Part shown: positions 26,343-37,260 of the stretch, piece by piece
How the letters are laid out: every line of letters starts with the position of its first letter
Position numbering within the stretch: the first letter of the stretch is position 1
Assembly (NCBI GenBank): GCA_950295325.1
Contig: OX485803.1
Coordinates: 49,121,554 to 49,181,553 of the forward strand
DNA from: Polytrichum commune
Lineage: Eukaryota > Streptophyta > Polytrichopsida > Polytrichales > Polytrichaceae
Direction of reading: 5' to 3'
Length of the DNA: 60,000 nt
Notes under the pieces: generated by a model
The model's input: only the letters and a program-made list of their open reading frames with translations
Database searches by the model: none
Told to the model about the DNA's origin: nothing
Position numbers and translations under genes: made by a program

Positions 26343-26452
26343 GCTAATATAATGATAAAAACAAGGAAACAAGATGCTATAAGATGAAAAGCAAAATACT
26401 ATACTATTCTATCAAGCAAGAGTGAAAACCCGAGAGCCTTGTGCTGATAACA

Positions 26453-26665
26453 TGTTGCAACAGAGGAGAAAACGAGAGAGAGAAAAAAATAAAATATAAC
26501 AAATTTGTTTCACCCCGAGGTGTGGGGCTTTTATATTGATGTTGGGGCGACCCTTACAATGTTGTAACTTACAGTAAATTGAATCCCAATAGTTAGTAGA
26601 CTGGAGTGGATCAGACAGTTACTATTACTTCGCTCAAGTTACTCTTACTTTAGAGTTACTCAACA
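26453..26665 (-). repeat. Copia-A 5' LTR
   Basis: Same ends as the partner LTR; 3 bp longer because of an extra TAG near the middle. Most differences from the partner are C/T or G/A, as expected of decay by deamination of methylated cytosine. Confidence 0.95.
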
Positions 26666-26670
26666 ATATT

Positions 26671-28276
26671 TATTCAAGCCAAGTTTTGTTTGGTCTTCAT
26701 ACTTGGAAATTGGGACTACTGGCAGTCAGTTGGGGATTCATGGTCTTTACGTAAACTCATCCTTTAGCAAGGTGAAAACGCAGCGAACTAGTTTTTATAG
26801 TTCGAAAACAACTACACTGATTATTCCATTCAGTGCATATTACTATGCAGAGTTACGTAGTGTGATAATGTCTTACTCAAGAGTTCATTTTTAACTAGTG
26901 AAAGTTCAAAAGTTTGTTCAGACATGATAGAACATGAATGACTTTGTTGGGTAGAATATTAGCTATGCGTTAAACAACTATAGCATTCCTTGACTCCGAA
27001 TAGCAACACTCCCTAATTGGGATAATCAATATGGTTTTAGGTTATTTGACTCCGGAAATGGCAACGGAGACCCCGGCGAATAAGTTAAGTAGACTCTAGT
27101 TGGAAAGAATTGGCCCTCGACCTCGTAGGGGACTTGTTTTTATTAGAATGCCCCTTCATTCACGATGGATGTGTTCACATAGACGACCCAAGCCTCGGCA
27201 ATCCAATCCATGCACTAAAGTATAGAAGGTGACCTATCTTATCATTTAAGCACAGGTGTGTAAGGTAGAGGTGCTTAAACCATCCCTTTGGCCCTTTGGG
27301 CATTTCAACCATTTTTGGAGTCCATATCGATTAGTAGTATGCCGAACCGGCTTAGCAAATTGGCTTAGACATGGTGGAAAGAATAATTTAAAAAAAATGC
27401 ATAGTGTATGGATAGATTATAGTGTTTTTGAGTAACCCAACCCTAGATAGTTGAATCATCTCCCCTTTAGCCCCCCGATGTTCCCACTAAAACTGGGTTT
27501 TGGGAACGTTTCATTTTTCGCCCTAAAACCACTCATGCACTCAAACCAACACTCCACCCAATATGAACACCATGTAATATTGCACGGTAAACTACATAAA
27601 TCACAAATAAGACATATAAAGAATTCCCACCCTTAGTTCTTGTTCAAATTGTCCCAACACTCCTTGTCTTCATTTTCGTCCAGAATTGCCTTGATACTTA
27701 CCCAAAACCAACTTCATTCATCTCCCAAAACCAAAGGGCGGTTTTAGGTAGGCTCAATTATTGGACTAGGAGGCATGCATAGGCTACAATATTGGGATAG
27801 GATTGGCGCATTAATACCCTCTATCTTAGATTTCACCATCTGAAAACCAACTTCGAAGCTATTGTTTTTATTTCACACACTACTATAGTTTGGTCCATGC
27901 ATACCAACACTTGGTACCCGTGCATATAAAATGCATAATGGCAAGATTTTAAGACTAACATGTGAAGTATTCAAGCAAATTTTGTAGGAAGTCCCATGCC
28001 TTACCTTTAATGTTCCTCTTAGGATCAAATCCCAATATCCATCCAACATCATGTGTGCATGCTAGGAAAAGAAATGAGTGATATCATTGATTTGGATATT
28101 TGACATCTCCCTTTCCTAAGCGATGCACGTCCATGTGGAGCAAGTAGTCCACCTTATTTCTGGTGTTTACGTCAATGGGCATTGATGAAGACACACATGA
28201 AACCAAATTGATTGGTTGTGAAGGTCATCGTGAATGCATTTAGTGGTCGAGGGAACAATGCATCCTAGAGCCCTAG
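26671..28276. other. Gene-free spacer with dispersed repeat Q, copy 2
   Basis: From 27250 to about 28000 it matches 17990-18560 in order. No coding gene is recognised. Confidence 0.5.
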
Positions 28277-28669
28277 CCCGGGGGTGCACTCCAATTTCAA
28301 GTTGAACACCATGTGCGAATAAAAATAATCTACTTTTTCTAAGTTGCATCACCAAAATGGGTCAAAATTTCATCAATTCTTTTCATGAGTAGATTAATAC
28401 GGCATCTATTACATAGTAAAAAATGGTAACCAAATTTGACAATCTTTTTATTTATTTGAAAAAAGTATTTTTTCTAACATAGAATTGAACTAAAACAATT
28501 ACTACAAATTGAAGATGAATAATTTTTTTAAATACCAAAGATATTATAAATGGTTATGTGTATGTAGAAAAATAATCATAAGTTTTAAAATTATCCATGG
28601 CATATAATATAGGGGTAGCAAACTTTGTTCGCACGTGTGAGGGACAATCGTATGGAGTGCACCCCCTGG
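28277..28669. mobile_element. hAT-like MITE family A, copy 1
   Basis: The ends are inverted: left CCCGGGGGTGCACTCCA, right in reverse CCAGGGGGTGCACTCCA. Further inside, CACCATGTGCG mirrors CGCACGTGTG. Flanks AGCCCTAG and ACCCTAGA suggest an 8-bp target duplication that has diverged. The interior aligns with the element at 36589 almost end to end, including GTTGCATCACCAAAATGGG, GGTTATGTGTATGTAGAAAA and ATAGGGGTAGCAAACTTTG. No coding capacity. Confidence 0.75.
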
Positions 28670-28965
28670 ACCCTAGAGTAACATGTTATAATGTCATTGA
28701 AGGTTTGCACCAACACCCATCCTATTTCACACATTCTAAAAGGTACTTTTTTGTTTGTGACCCCAAAGGGATCCATCCAACCCCTCCAATTTTGACCTCG
28801 TTATGTGCATTACATTCTATATGAAGTAAATTGGTACCAATCTATTTCTAAAAATCAAGGGGTTGACAGGCACATGGGACTTTACCCTGACTAATTATCT
28901 TTAGCTTGACTTACTTGAAAACCCGCGCATCTCATTCAAAGTGAGATGCAATCGGTACAAGGCAT

Positions 28966-29762
28966 CAGAGCCCAACATTTTTCTTTAAATTTGCACCCAT
29001 ACCCAGACCATGCCCATCAGCAGCGACCTATGCCCACTCATGCCCACCCATAGCATGACATGTGTGCACCCATGCCCACCCATGCCCACACATAGCATGA
29101 CATGTGCCCACCCATGCCCACCCATGCCCCACCCATGCTATTCAAATTGTGCCCATGTATTCAAAAATTGTGTAATGTGTATTACCCGCCTACACCAAAT
29201 CTTGGTTGAATCGGACAAAGAAAAGGTCGTTCATTATCGTTGGCTTCAGCTTGGAGCGCTTCTTGGTTAGCGTATTCCCTGCATTTTTTCCTCTCGCTCC
29301 CTACCACTTTACAACATCCTCTCTTTCTTGAGTTTTGGAATCCTCTTGGCAGGACTGGGTTTAAGGTAGGGTGGGAAAAGCAGAAGCACAAGAAAGTGAC
29401 AAAAAAGAGACCGAGGATTCTTGGGAGCCCAGGGACACACTCAAGAAGGAGGAGGAGGAGAACAAGAAGAAGACACACTGAAGGATGGACTCACCTTAAT
29501 GGGTGAAGGTGATTCGGTGCTCTTACCCTTGAAAGCATTGAATGAGAGCTCATTCAATGACCCCTTCCAATATGCTTTGCTTTAGCCCATGCTCACCCAT
29601 GAAAAATAATATTGAACCCATGCCCACCCATGAACAATAATATTGCAGCCATGCCCACCCATGAACAATAATATCGCACCCATGCCCAACCAAAACCCAT
29701 GGGCATGGGTGGGCATGGGCATGGGCATGAGCATGGGTATGGGCACCCAATGTAGGGCTCTG
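28966..29762. mobile_element. hAT-like non-autonomous element with CCCATG subterminal arrays
   Basis: Termini CAGAGCCC...GGGCTCTG are flanked by a perfect 8-bp direct repeat CAAGGCAT (28958-28965 and 29763-29770), the target duplication size of hAT transposons. Just inside each end, arrays of CCCATGCCCAC-type motifs occur: mostly plus orientation at 28990-29145, and both orientations at 29586-29745. Such clustered short motifs resemble the subterminal transposase-binding sites known for Ac/Ds. The interior (29160-29520) has no transposase, so it must be mobilised in trans. One minus-strand frame there (29478-29182) has no recognised domain. Confidence 0.85.
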
Positions 29763-29770
29763 CAAGGCAT

Positions 29771-30421
29771 GCATGCAAATAAAGACCTTTGAAGGTATTG
29801 CACATGTACAAGTGACCTTCTTACGTGACCTTCTTACAATATAGAGTGTACATAAATGAGGTGCATCATAACATTATTCAGTTGCATGGTTGCGTTCCAT
29901 TCTATATTTAGCATCTGATACGGACCTCCAATGTCTTACCTTCATGGGAACAAACTTCGAGAATAGGAAGAAATTGACGTTGGTATGGATAATGAATAAT
30001 GCTAGTATGAGTAGTAAGGATATTGTGAATATTGTCGGTATTTTCAATGATAGTGTTGTTATGAATAGTCTTTTCAATGAATACAACTGGGACAAACAAT
30101 GATTCATGTGAATAGTACTGGGATGAACAATAATTCATGTGAATAATGATGGGAGTATAGCTCCACCCAAATTTTTAAGTGTCAACCTATATGTGTGAAT
30201 AATGAACAAATATTTGGGACCTACATTATATAATTAGCATATTCTAGGTCATGGAACTAACCCACATAGTTGAATAATGACATGCTAGGCATGCAAGTCG
30301 AGAGATATATAGACAGCGTGGGTGTCAGTATTAGAAGGCATTCAACTCTATTGGTTGTGTAATGGTTAGGAAGAGTACTCTTTGTCATATGAAATGGCCC
30401 TCATTAGACAAGCCTTTCTAA
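29771..30421. other. Gene-free spacer
   Basis: AT-rich sequence with repeated GTGAATAATG-like words around 29990-30250. No gene or terminal repeat recognised. Confidence 0.45.
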
Positions 30422-31054
30422 GGGCCGGTTTACACCATGGACCATGAAGTTGGACCATGGAAGATGGCCTTTTTCCACGGTCCCAATTGATGGTCCAACT
30501 TCCATGGTCCGATTCCATTAAAAATCAATTTACAAAGCCTTTGGGCCCCTCACTAGGTGTAAACCGAATGTGAACCAAGAAGAATGACCATGCACCAAAA
30601 AAGTGAATGTGTTGATTTTTTTTCTAATATATGCCCAAAAAGGGCAGTTTTGAAAAAAATCAAGTTTGACCATTATCTTGTCTTCTCCTAGGCTTCACTT
30701 GTCTTCACTTCTTGTTAAATGCGTCGAAGATGTGACTTGCAAATCTTCTCACAACAATTTTTACAAAAATGGAGCGATTTTGAAATTTTATTATAAGAGC
30801 ATTTCTCTACCATGGGCCCCTACCTTTTTCTATCATACCACCTCTTTTGCCTCTCTTACCGCAAAACCCGTTGGACCATGTCCATGGATTATGTAGGCCT
30901 TAAAAAATATGTCTCTCGGGGACCTCAACCTCCATGGTCACTCTAACATTTTTTCCTTGTGTAAACCAAAGTGGTCCCGGGACGAGTTCAACAACCAATC
31001 AACGCTCTTACATGGCCTTGGGACGACTTCATGGTCCATGGTGTAAACAACCCC
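30422..31054. mobile_element. PIF/Harbinger-like MITE, family H copy 1
   Basis: Inverted ends GGGCCGGTTTACACCATGG and, reversed, GGGGTTGTTTACACCATGG are followed inward on both sides by ACCATGAAG. TAA lies on both flanks (30419-30421 and 31055-31057), the 3-bp target duplication of this superfamily, and the ends fit the pattern G-N5-GTT. The interior shares AACCCGTTGGACCATG with the copy at 31863. Confidence 0.8.
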
Positions 31055-31057
31055 TAA

Positions 31058-31619
31058 TACATATATTTGACATATCAATAATGAGGAGCCTGGTTCATGC
31101 AACTCCAATCGAGACTTGCGAGAAGTTTGCCTTGGACGAGCCTTCCTTCTACTAACATATATTTGACTTAAATAAGGCCCCTCCCCACACAACTACACCA
31201 AATATTGTATTTAATGTTACTTATATTTGAAGTTACACAATGCTATAATTTTTTTTATTGATGTAATTATTTTACCAAGTAAAGATGTTAATGTTCTATA
31301 ATGTTCAAACAACTAATTTGACTTTTATTAGCAAAAATGAAATATACATTAAATAGGTATAACATTGCTTAATTTCAAATAGTAAGTGACACTAAACACA
31401 GTATTTAGTGTAGCTAACTGCACATGTCTTTGGTAGAATCGCCTTTCTTTGTAGGGATAACCCCTATACACACAGCTAAAGGCCCAATGTAGGATGTTTT
31501 GGGCCGGGTACGGTAAGAGTCACTCTAAGTTAACCAATCTGTGCACATGGTTAACATTTTCTCTGTAGCGAAGCCATGTCATCTAAAACTTCACTCGTGC
31601 TCATAAACCTTTTTGAGTT
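31058..31619. other. Gene-free spacer
   Basis: AT-rich, with no recognised gene, RNA or terminal repeat. Confidence 0.45.
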
Positions 31620-32610
31620 ATACTCTAAACTCCGTAGTATCACACCTGTGGCAACCAAAGTGCACGTGATATTATGGAGTTTTGTAGTGTTAACATGGAT
31701 GTATGATACTATAGAATCAATGTAGCATGGAACATTATGGAATAACACAAAGTGCAACAATTTAATGGTGTGGTGTGGTCCACTCCACTTGGCCTTCCGG
31801 GCGATGTGACATATGCATGCACCAATATTCAACAAGTGGCATCAGAAGAAAAAGAAGAATAAGGGGCGGTTTACACTATGGACCAAGAGCCATGACCAAG
31901 AAAATTAAATCATTTTCATGGTCACAACTCTTGGCCAAGAGCCGTGACCATGAAAAATCAAAAATAGATTTTTGAGTGGCTTGGTCACTCTTGTAGTGTA
32001 AAGTGGATTTGGACCGGGACAACTTTGGGCTGATTTATTTAATTTCTATCCCAACGATCTACAGTAACGTCAAAAAAATTCGGGAAAAAAAATATTAAAA
32101 AAAAATTCGGCCAATGGCTGATTTTCAGCCTTATGGCTCCCTTGATTTCCGTTGAGTCGAGAATTTTGCCTCGCCTCAACGGAAAACCCGTTGGACCATG
32201 GCACATTATCCAAATGGCAGATTTTAGTAGTTTTTGGGGACCTCAAAGTTAGTGGTCATTCTCCTTTTTTCAAGGTAGTGTAAAGTCAAATGGGACCAAG
32301 AGCACTTTACTCTCCAATCACAAATTTTAGAATTTCATGGTCATGGCTCTTGGTCCATAGTGTAAACCGCCCCTAAGAAGGTGACACTCCACATGTTGAC
32401 ACATGGCACAATGCAAGGGTGTGGGTTGACTTCTTTGGTGGTTTGCATTAATGACAAAATTTGTGATATAAGGGAGAGAAACGTGACAATAAGGAGCGAG
32501 ATTTGAACTACAAACACCCATTCCCTAGGGTTTTGGGATATTAGTGAGTGAGTGACATTATGGATGTTGATACTACGGAGTTTAAGGTGGATCTCTATCT
32601 CCAAAAATAA
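31620..32610 (+). repeat. Dispersed repeat R1, copy c, carrying a Harbinger MITE
   Basis: Left part (31640-31860) and right part (32377-32600) align with copy d at 36350-37260; the intervening 511 bases are the MITE at 31863. Landmarks include GTGGCAACCAAAGTGCACGT, AGTGTTAACATGGATG, GGTGTGGTCCACTCCACTTG, CAACAAGTGGC, GACACTCCACAT and GTGATATAAGGGAGAGAAA. An (AC)n tract of about 20 bases lies at 32610-32630. Confidence 0.85.
31863..32373. mobile_element. PIF/Harbinger-like MITE, family H copy 2
   Basis: Nearly perfect long inverted ends: GGGGCGGTTTACACTATGG, continuing inward with ACCAAGAGCCATGACCA on both sides. TAA flanks at 31860-31862 and 32374-32376. The ends fit G-N5-GTT. The uninterrupted version of the target is visible in copy d of repeat R1 near 37022. 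Non-coding, 511 bp. Confidence 0.9.
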
Positions 32611-35600
32611 CCACACACACACACACACACATTTCACACCCTTACCAAGCTGGTTTAACTTTGGCATATTCTGGAAATAAATTGGACGTTCCTCAAAGAA
32701 ATAACGTGTTCCGTGTAGCTTTTAGCCATTTGTGATTTGATTTGCTCAGTCATCTTCATACTTAAACTTGCAGCCCTCATTATATATCCCCATACTCAAC
32801 TTAAACAATGGATACCTACATCGAATCCCAGTTACTCAAAACATATGCTCAGATTTCAGGCTACATCGCCAATTGTTGTCTAAAGTGGAACATTTATAAA
32901 CTACCAAATACATATTTGATGCACCCCAATAGCCAATCCAACCATAAGATACTAACATGTGAATTGAAGTGAGGGGCGTTTTAATTCTAATTTTGGCATT
33001 TTCATTTTCCATGCAAATCCAACTAGTTCTTGCGTTCAAACCACCCACTATGATGGCATATTTCAATATAATGGACCCATACCATTGAGCTTGGAATGTC
33101 CAATGAATTAAGTCCACAAGCTTGTCTATACAACCCTTTCCCAAAAAATAATTCGTTTAAATTCTATCAAGAAAAACCATACATTTAATTCATTTATGAT
33201 GAGTTAACCACATGTTGTGATTAAAGTCAATCCCTATAATAAGGATGTCAACACTAACGTGCACATTGTAATGATTACATAAAGTGAGGTTTAATGTACA
33301 ATGTAGCTATTCATTTTTAATTTTTTTAACGAAAAACTATAATAAGAGTGAATGTGAGTGCATTTGTGCACGTGTCGCTTCATGGACATAGCCATCATCG
33401 TTGGCTTGCATGATCAAATGGAGTATGTGGCATTGGTGTATACACTCCTAATCCTCCTTCTCAATATACACGACAACGCACACTTTAAATCTTTGTAGTT
33501 GGTCGCCACATATGCACCATTGCTATTCATAGCCAAACTCAATAAGAACATCAGGGTCATGAGGATGAACTCAAGGTTGCGGTCTTTCTTGTGCTTCATT
33601 GCTTCCAATTTTGTAACAACATGATGTTCAACAATCTTGACTTAGGCTACTTGTTCAAGCCTTGATCTAATGTGTGCTTTTTGTGCTTTTTTTTGGAGGT
33701 GTATGATGATGATATTATCAGTGTTGCTCTGCCGGATGACCAAGTCATATGTGGTCAATCTCTCATATTCGTTCGTCCTTGTATTGAAAGGTAAAATACA
33801 CATTACATGTCCGCGGGGGGGGGGGGGGTGCACCTTTCATTAAAACCAAGAATCAAGTGCATTTGCAATATACACTTAAGCTCTTATATATAAGTTTTTT
33901 TTTGTTGGTAAAATTTAACAACACACGTACAATTTTGATGATAGAAATACAAGTGACGATATGTATACATTAAAATGTTACATTTATATATATTCATTAA
34001 CATAAGTTTTCAAGCATACTTTTGAACAAAAATCGACCCTATCATGTGTATAATGTAGAACCCTAGCATTCATCAATAAATGCATTGAAGACCTTCACAT
34101 CCCCTTGATGACACTCATAAACATCTAGGTTTGCAACATATGTCATAAAAGCTAATGCAGGTATTATATTGTTTTTAAGCCAACCATCAAATAATCAATA
34201 TGATCATTTGTATGCTTTTTGTTGGTTCTTTTTTGATACCAACATAAGCTGATCAACATGTTTGATGAGTGGTTCATCAAGTCAAATGAATCCCTATACT
34301 CCACCCAACAATTACCAAACTTTCTACACATCCTATAAACCCTTCCATCAAACCAAACCTTAATTCGTGCTATTTTCTTGCTCTATCTCATTTATTTATG
34401 AATTAAGGTTCAAGTGTGTAAAAAACACACACACCATAATTACAACCATAATCCTCAATTAGCTCCTCCACTTCATGATCAACACCAAGGTATGTAGCAT
34501 GTCATCTTATCTTGACTACTAGTGTCTAATAACCTCCCACTTCGCTTTCATCTCCTCTTTGGTGGCTTATCATTCAAATCCACAAATGGCAACATGACAT
34601 GTCACAAATGCCACTTCAACACAACAACAACAATGAGTGGGAGTTGTATGCACACAAGTCCCAATATAACTTACAAAGTTTTATTGAAAAATATCAACAC
34701 CTCCCCTCCCAAACTTCTGATGTTTTGTTCTTGCATGTGTGGCATTTCTCACTTTTTCAAATGTGATCACATGCTTAAGGTCCCACTCCTTTTGCTCCAA
34801 TTTGTCTTGAGCAAAATGCCTTTTCCCATAGAGAATTTTTTGGCAGTCGTCCTTGAATCACAAGGAGTTTTTGGATTTGTACTTTGCCAATTGGAGAGCA
34901 TTGATCAGTTGGGTTTCAACAATGACATCATTGTAAGTTTCCCTACTAGTCACCCATATCCCCTGCACACACATCCACTTCAAAAGGTTGACACTACGCC
35001 TTCGAATGTCCATTGACATTTTGAATACCAACACCTTATCTTTTTACTAGCCTGGAAACTTGCTACCATGGACAAACTTGGAGCTTGAGTGGTCTTTGAG
35101 TGCCTTTTATATTGTTCATGATACCCATTCCACTTCTCATAAGCCGTGAAGTTCCAACAATTGGGTGATGCCAATGTGGTGATTTTGTCCATAACAACTT
35201 CCAACAACACACCTTCAAGATGATGCCCTTCACCTTGGTTTTGTATGTGCTATCCATATTGTTTTGTGTGTGTTATGCACATGGTTTCATATGTGTAACT
35301 CTCATCTAGTTTTTGTAATTGGTTATTTGCACTCGGTAAGAAATCAATCATCACTTGTATGCAATTTTTTTTTGTGTGCATTAGTTGATATCATGTTTCC
35401 AAGGGCATAGGGTACAAAAGGTTGTATTATTACCCTTATTTTTCTTCCCCTCACTGCTCATGTATTGCCACTCACTGCTCATTGCTCATATGATAGCATT
35501 CTTCTCCTCGGTTGGAATATTCTAGGTAAATAAGAATACCTAAGTTGTGTGAAACGACCTCTATTAATTTACCTTCCTACATATATTTGACATACTAATA

Positions 35601-35794
35601 ATGGAGGTGTGCATGCATTTGCAATTGAACCTCAATGAGAAGTCTATCCTCACAAACCTTTATGCTTATAACATAGATTGACATACACTAGATGCCTAGT
35701 TCATGACTTTATTTATTTATAGATAGATACTCCTCTTTTACAAGAAATCTCCTCCATTTTTTAACCAATTTGGTTTTTGTTGAACTCCCCCCAT
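32611..35794. other. Gene-free spacer, mostly AT-rich
   Basis: No gene recognised. The longest frame (34522-35016, plus) translates to a Phe/Leu/Cys-rich 164-residue chain without any domain. A G run of 14 lies at 33815-33828. The minus-strand frame 35210-34980 has a Trp/Tyr-rich look that could be a relic of a transposon-associated protein, but I cannot name it. Confidence 0.45.
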
Positions 35795-36024
35795 TAGGGA
35801 ATTATAGCATACGAGCATACCTCTCATTCATCCAACAAAAACCCCTCAAATAGTACACATATCGAAGGTTGCTACTTTTAGTTAACTGAACTTTGGAATT
35901 AGCTTTAAAGGGCCTGAATTAGATGAATCCAAGTCATTGGAGATGACTTGGCCACAAACCTATATAAGTCAAGTTTTATTGTTGGAGAACGAGAGGTATG
36001 CTCGTATGCGATCACTCCCTCTCT
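35795..36024. mobile_element. MITE family T, copy 3
   Basis: Left end AGGGAATTATAGCATACGAG and right end GATCACTCCCTCTCTTT mirror each other, with GCATACCTCTCATTCATCC and its mirror inside. Same family as 14363 and 19195. Confidence 0.65.
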
Positions 36025-36084
36025 TTGGCACATAAGGTATTGAGTTATGTGGGTGTTATTCAATTACTTTTCTTAATTAGACAC

Positions 36085-36350
36085 TTCATATTTGATTGAT
36101 GTGTGGTTAGGTGAGGATCAAGGAACAAACACCATATAGACACGTGTTTAAATGAGATTAGACTACATCTTCACATTTTATGAAGTGCTCTATAAATCAT
36201 TAGTGAACACAATTGGGAGGTTGTATGTATTCAATTAAGGAATCAACAAACATGCACTTTCAATAATTGCAACTAAATCGGGGAAGGTGTTGGATTTCAA
36301 TCCGATTTTGATTGATGCTTCATCATAAATTTGTTGATGCAACACAAGTT
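36085..36350 (+). repeat. Dispersed repeat P, copy 2
   Basis: Collinear with 3241-3500; see that entry for the landmarks. It runs directly into R1 copy d at its right end. Confidence 0.65.
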
Positions 36351-37260
36351 TTGAGGTGTAAATGTACACTCTAGACTCCGTAGTATCACACTTGTGGCAA
36401 CCAAAGTGCACGTGATATTACGGAGTTTTGTAGTGTTAACATGGATGCATGATACTAGTGAATTCGTGTAGCATGTGACACTATGGAATAACACAAAGTG
36501 TAACATGTTAAATGATGTGGTGTGGTCCACTCCACTTGACCTTCCCAGGCGATGTGGCACATGCATGCACCAACATTCAACAAGTGGCCACGGGTAGATC
36601 ACTTCATTGTCAAGTTGAACACCACGTGCGACCAAAAAAAATCTTCTTTTGGTAAGTTGCACCACCAAAATGGGTCAAAATTTTATCAATTTTTTTTCAT
36701 GAGTACATATACACAGTACATATGACATAGGTAAAAGTGGTAACTAAATTTAATGATTTGTTTTTTTCATAAAACATACCGTTTCTAACTAGAATGACAC
36801 AAAATTGAACTAAAATATTTATTAAAAAAATAAAGATGACTAAAAATTTCAAAAAAATATACAAAAGATACTATCAATGGTTATGTATATGTAGAAAAAA
36901 TATCATAATTTTTAAAATTATATATGGCATGTAATATAGGGGTAGCAAACTTTGTCCGCACGTGGTGTCAACTTGACAATGAAGTGACCTCCCCGTGCAA
37001 GTGGCATAAGAAGAAGAAGAATAAGAATAAGGGGACACTCCACATACTGACACATGGCACAATGCGAGGGTGTGGGTTGACTTCTTTGATGTTTTGCATT
37101 AATGACAAAATCCGTGATATAAGGGAGAGAAAGGTGACAATAAGACGTAAGATTTGAACTACGAACATCCGTTCCCTAGGGTTTCGGGATATTAGAGAGT
37201 GGGTGACATAATGGAGGTTGATATTATGGAGTTTAGGGTGTAATTGGTAGACTTGGAGAG
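36351..37260 (+). repeat. Dispersed repeat R1, copy d, carrying a hAT-like MITE
   Basis: Aligns with copy c on both sides of the insertion at 36589-36997. After removal of that element and one CAAGTGGC, the sequence runs GGTGTGGTCCACTCCACTTG, CAACATTCAACAAGTGGC, AAGAAGAAGAATAAG, GACACTCCACAT, and on to CCCTAGGGTTTCGGGATATT. Confidence 0.85.
36589..36997. mobile_element. hAT-like MITE family A, copy 2
   Basis: Ends CACGGGTAGATCACTTCATT and, reversed, CACGGGGAGGTCACTTCATT. The match continues inward with GTCAAGTTGAACACC versus GTCAAGTTGACACC. A perfect 8-bp target duplication CAAGTGGC lies at 36581-36588 and 36998-37005, and copy c of R1 has that octamer once (31833-31840). The interior aligns with the element at 28277. 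Its terminal 30 or so bases differ from that copy, so ends and middle have evolved differently. Confidence 0.92.

Larger units (their letters stand above)
21532..26665 (-). mobile_element. Copia-A: degenerate Ty1/copia LTR retrotransposon
   Basis: Two LTRs of about 210 bp (21532-21741 and 26453-26665) begin TGTTG and end CAACA. Flanks are GTATT and ATATT, an imperfect 5-bp target duplication. The coding strand is minus, so the right LTR is the 5' LTR. Next to it, reading minus, TGTTATCAGCAC resembles the usual copia primer site complementary to initiator methionine tRNA. A purine tract CGAGGAGGAG precedes the 3' LTR. The order gag, CCHC, protease, integrase, reverse transcriptase, RNase H is the copia order. 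Several stops and frame changes make it non-autonomous. By eye the LTRs differ at about seven positions plus a 3-bp indel, so the insertion is moderately old. Confidence 0.95.

Noticed and set aside
29010-29270. Frames rich in Pro, His, Met and Cys over the CCCATG arrays
   Set aside because: They are translations of the transposon's short repeated motif, not a repeat protein.
28990-29745. CRISPR-like or minisatellite array
   Set aside because: Motifs are 6-11 bases without regular spacers, lie in a plant genome, and are bounded by transposon ends with a target duplication.
33815-33828. Run of 14 G
   Set aside because: Simple homopolymer; length may be unreliable and nothing around it suggests function.
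34522-35016. Plus-strand 164-codon frame, the longest outside genes and transposons
   Set aside because: Translation is Phe/Leu/Cys/His-rich with no domain, lies in AT-rich spacer, and has no splice or context support. Likely chance.
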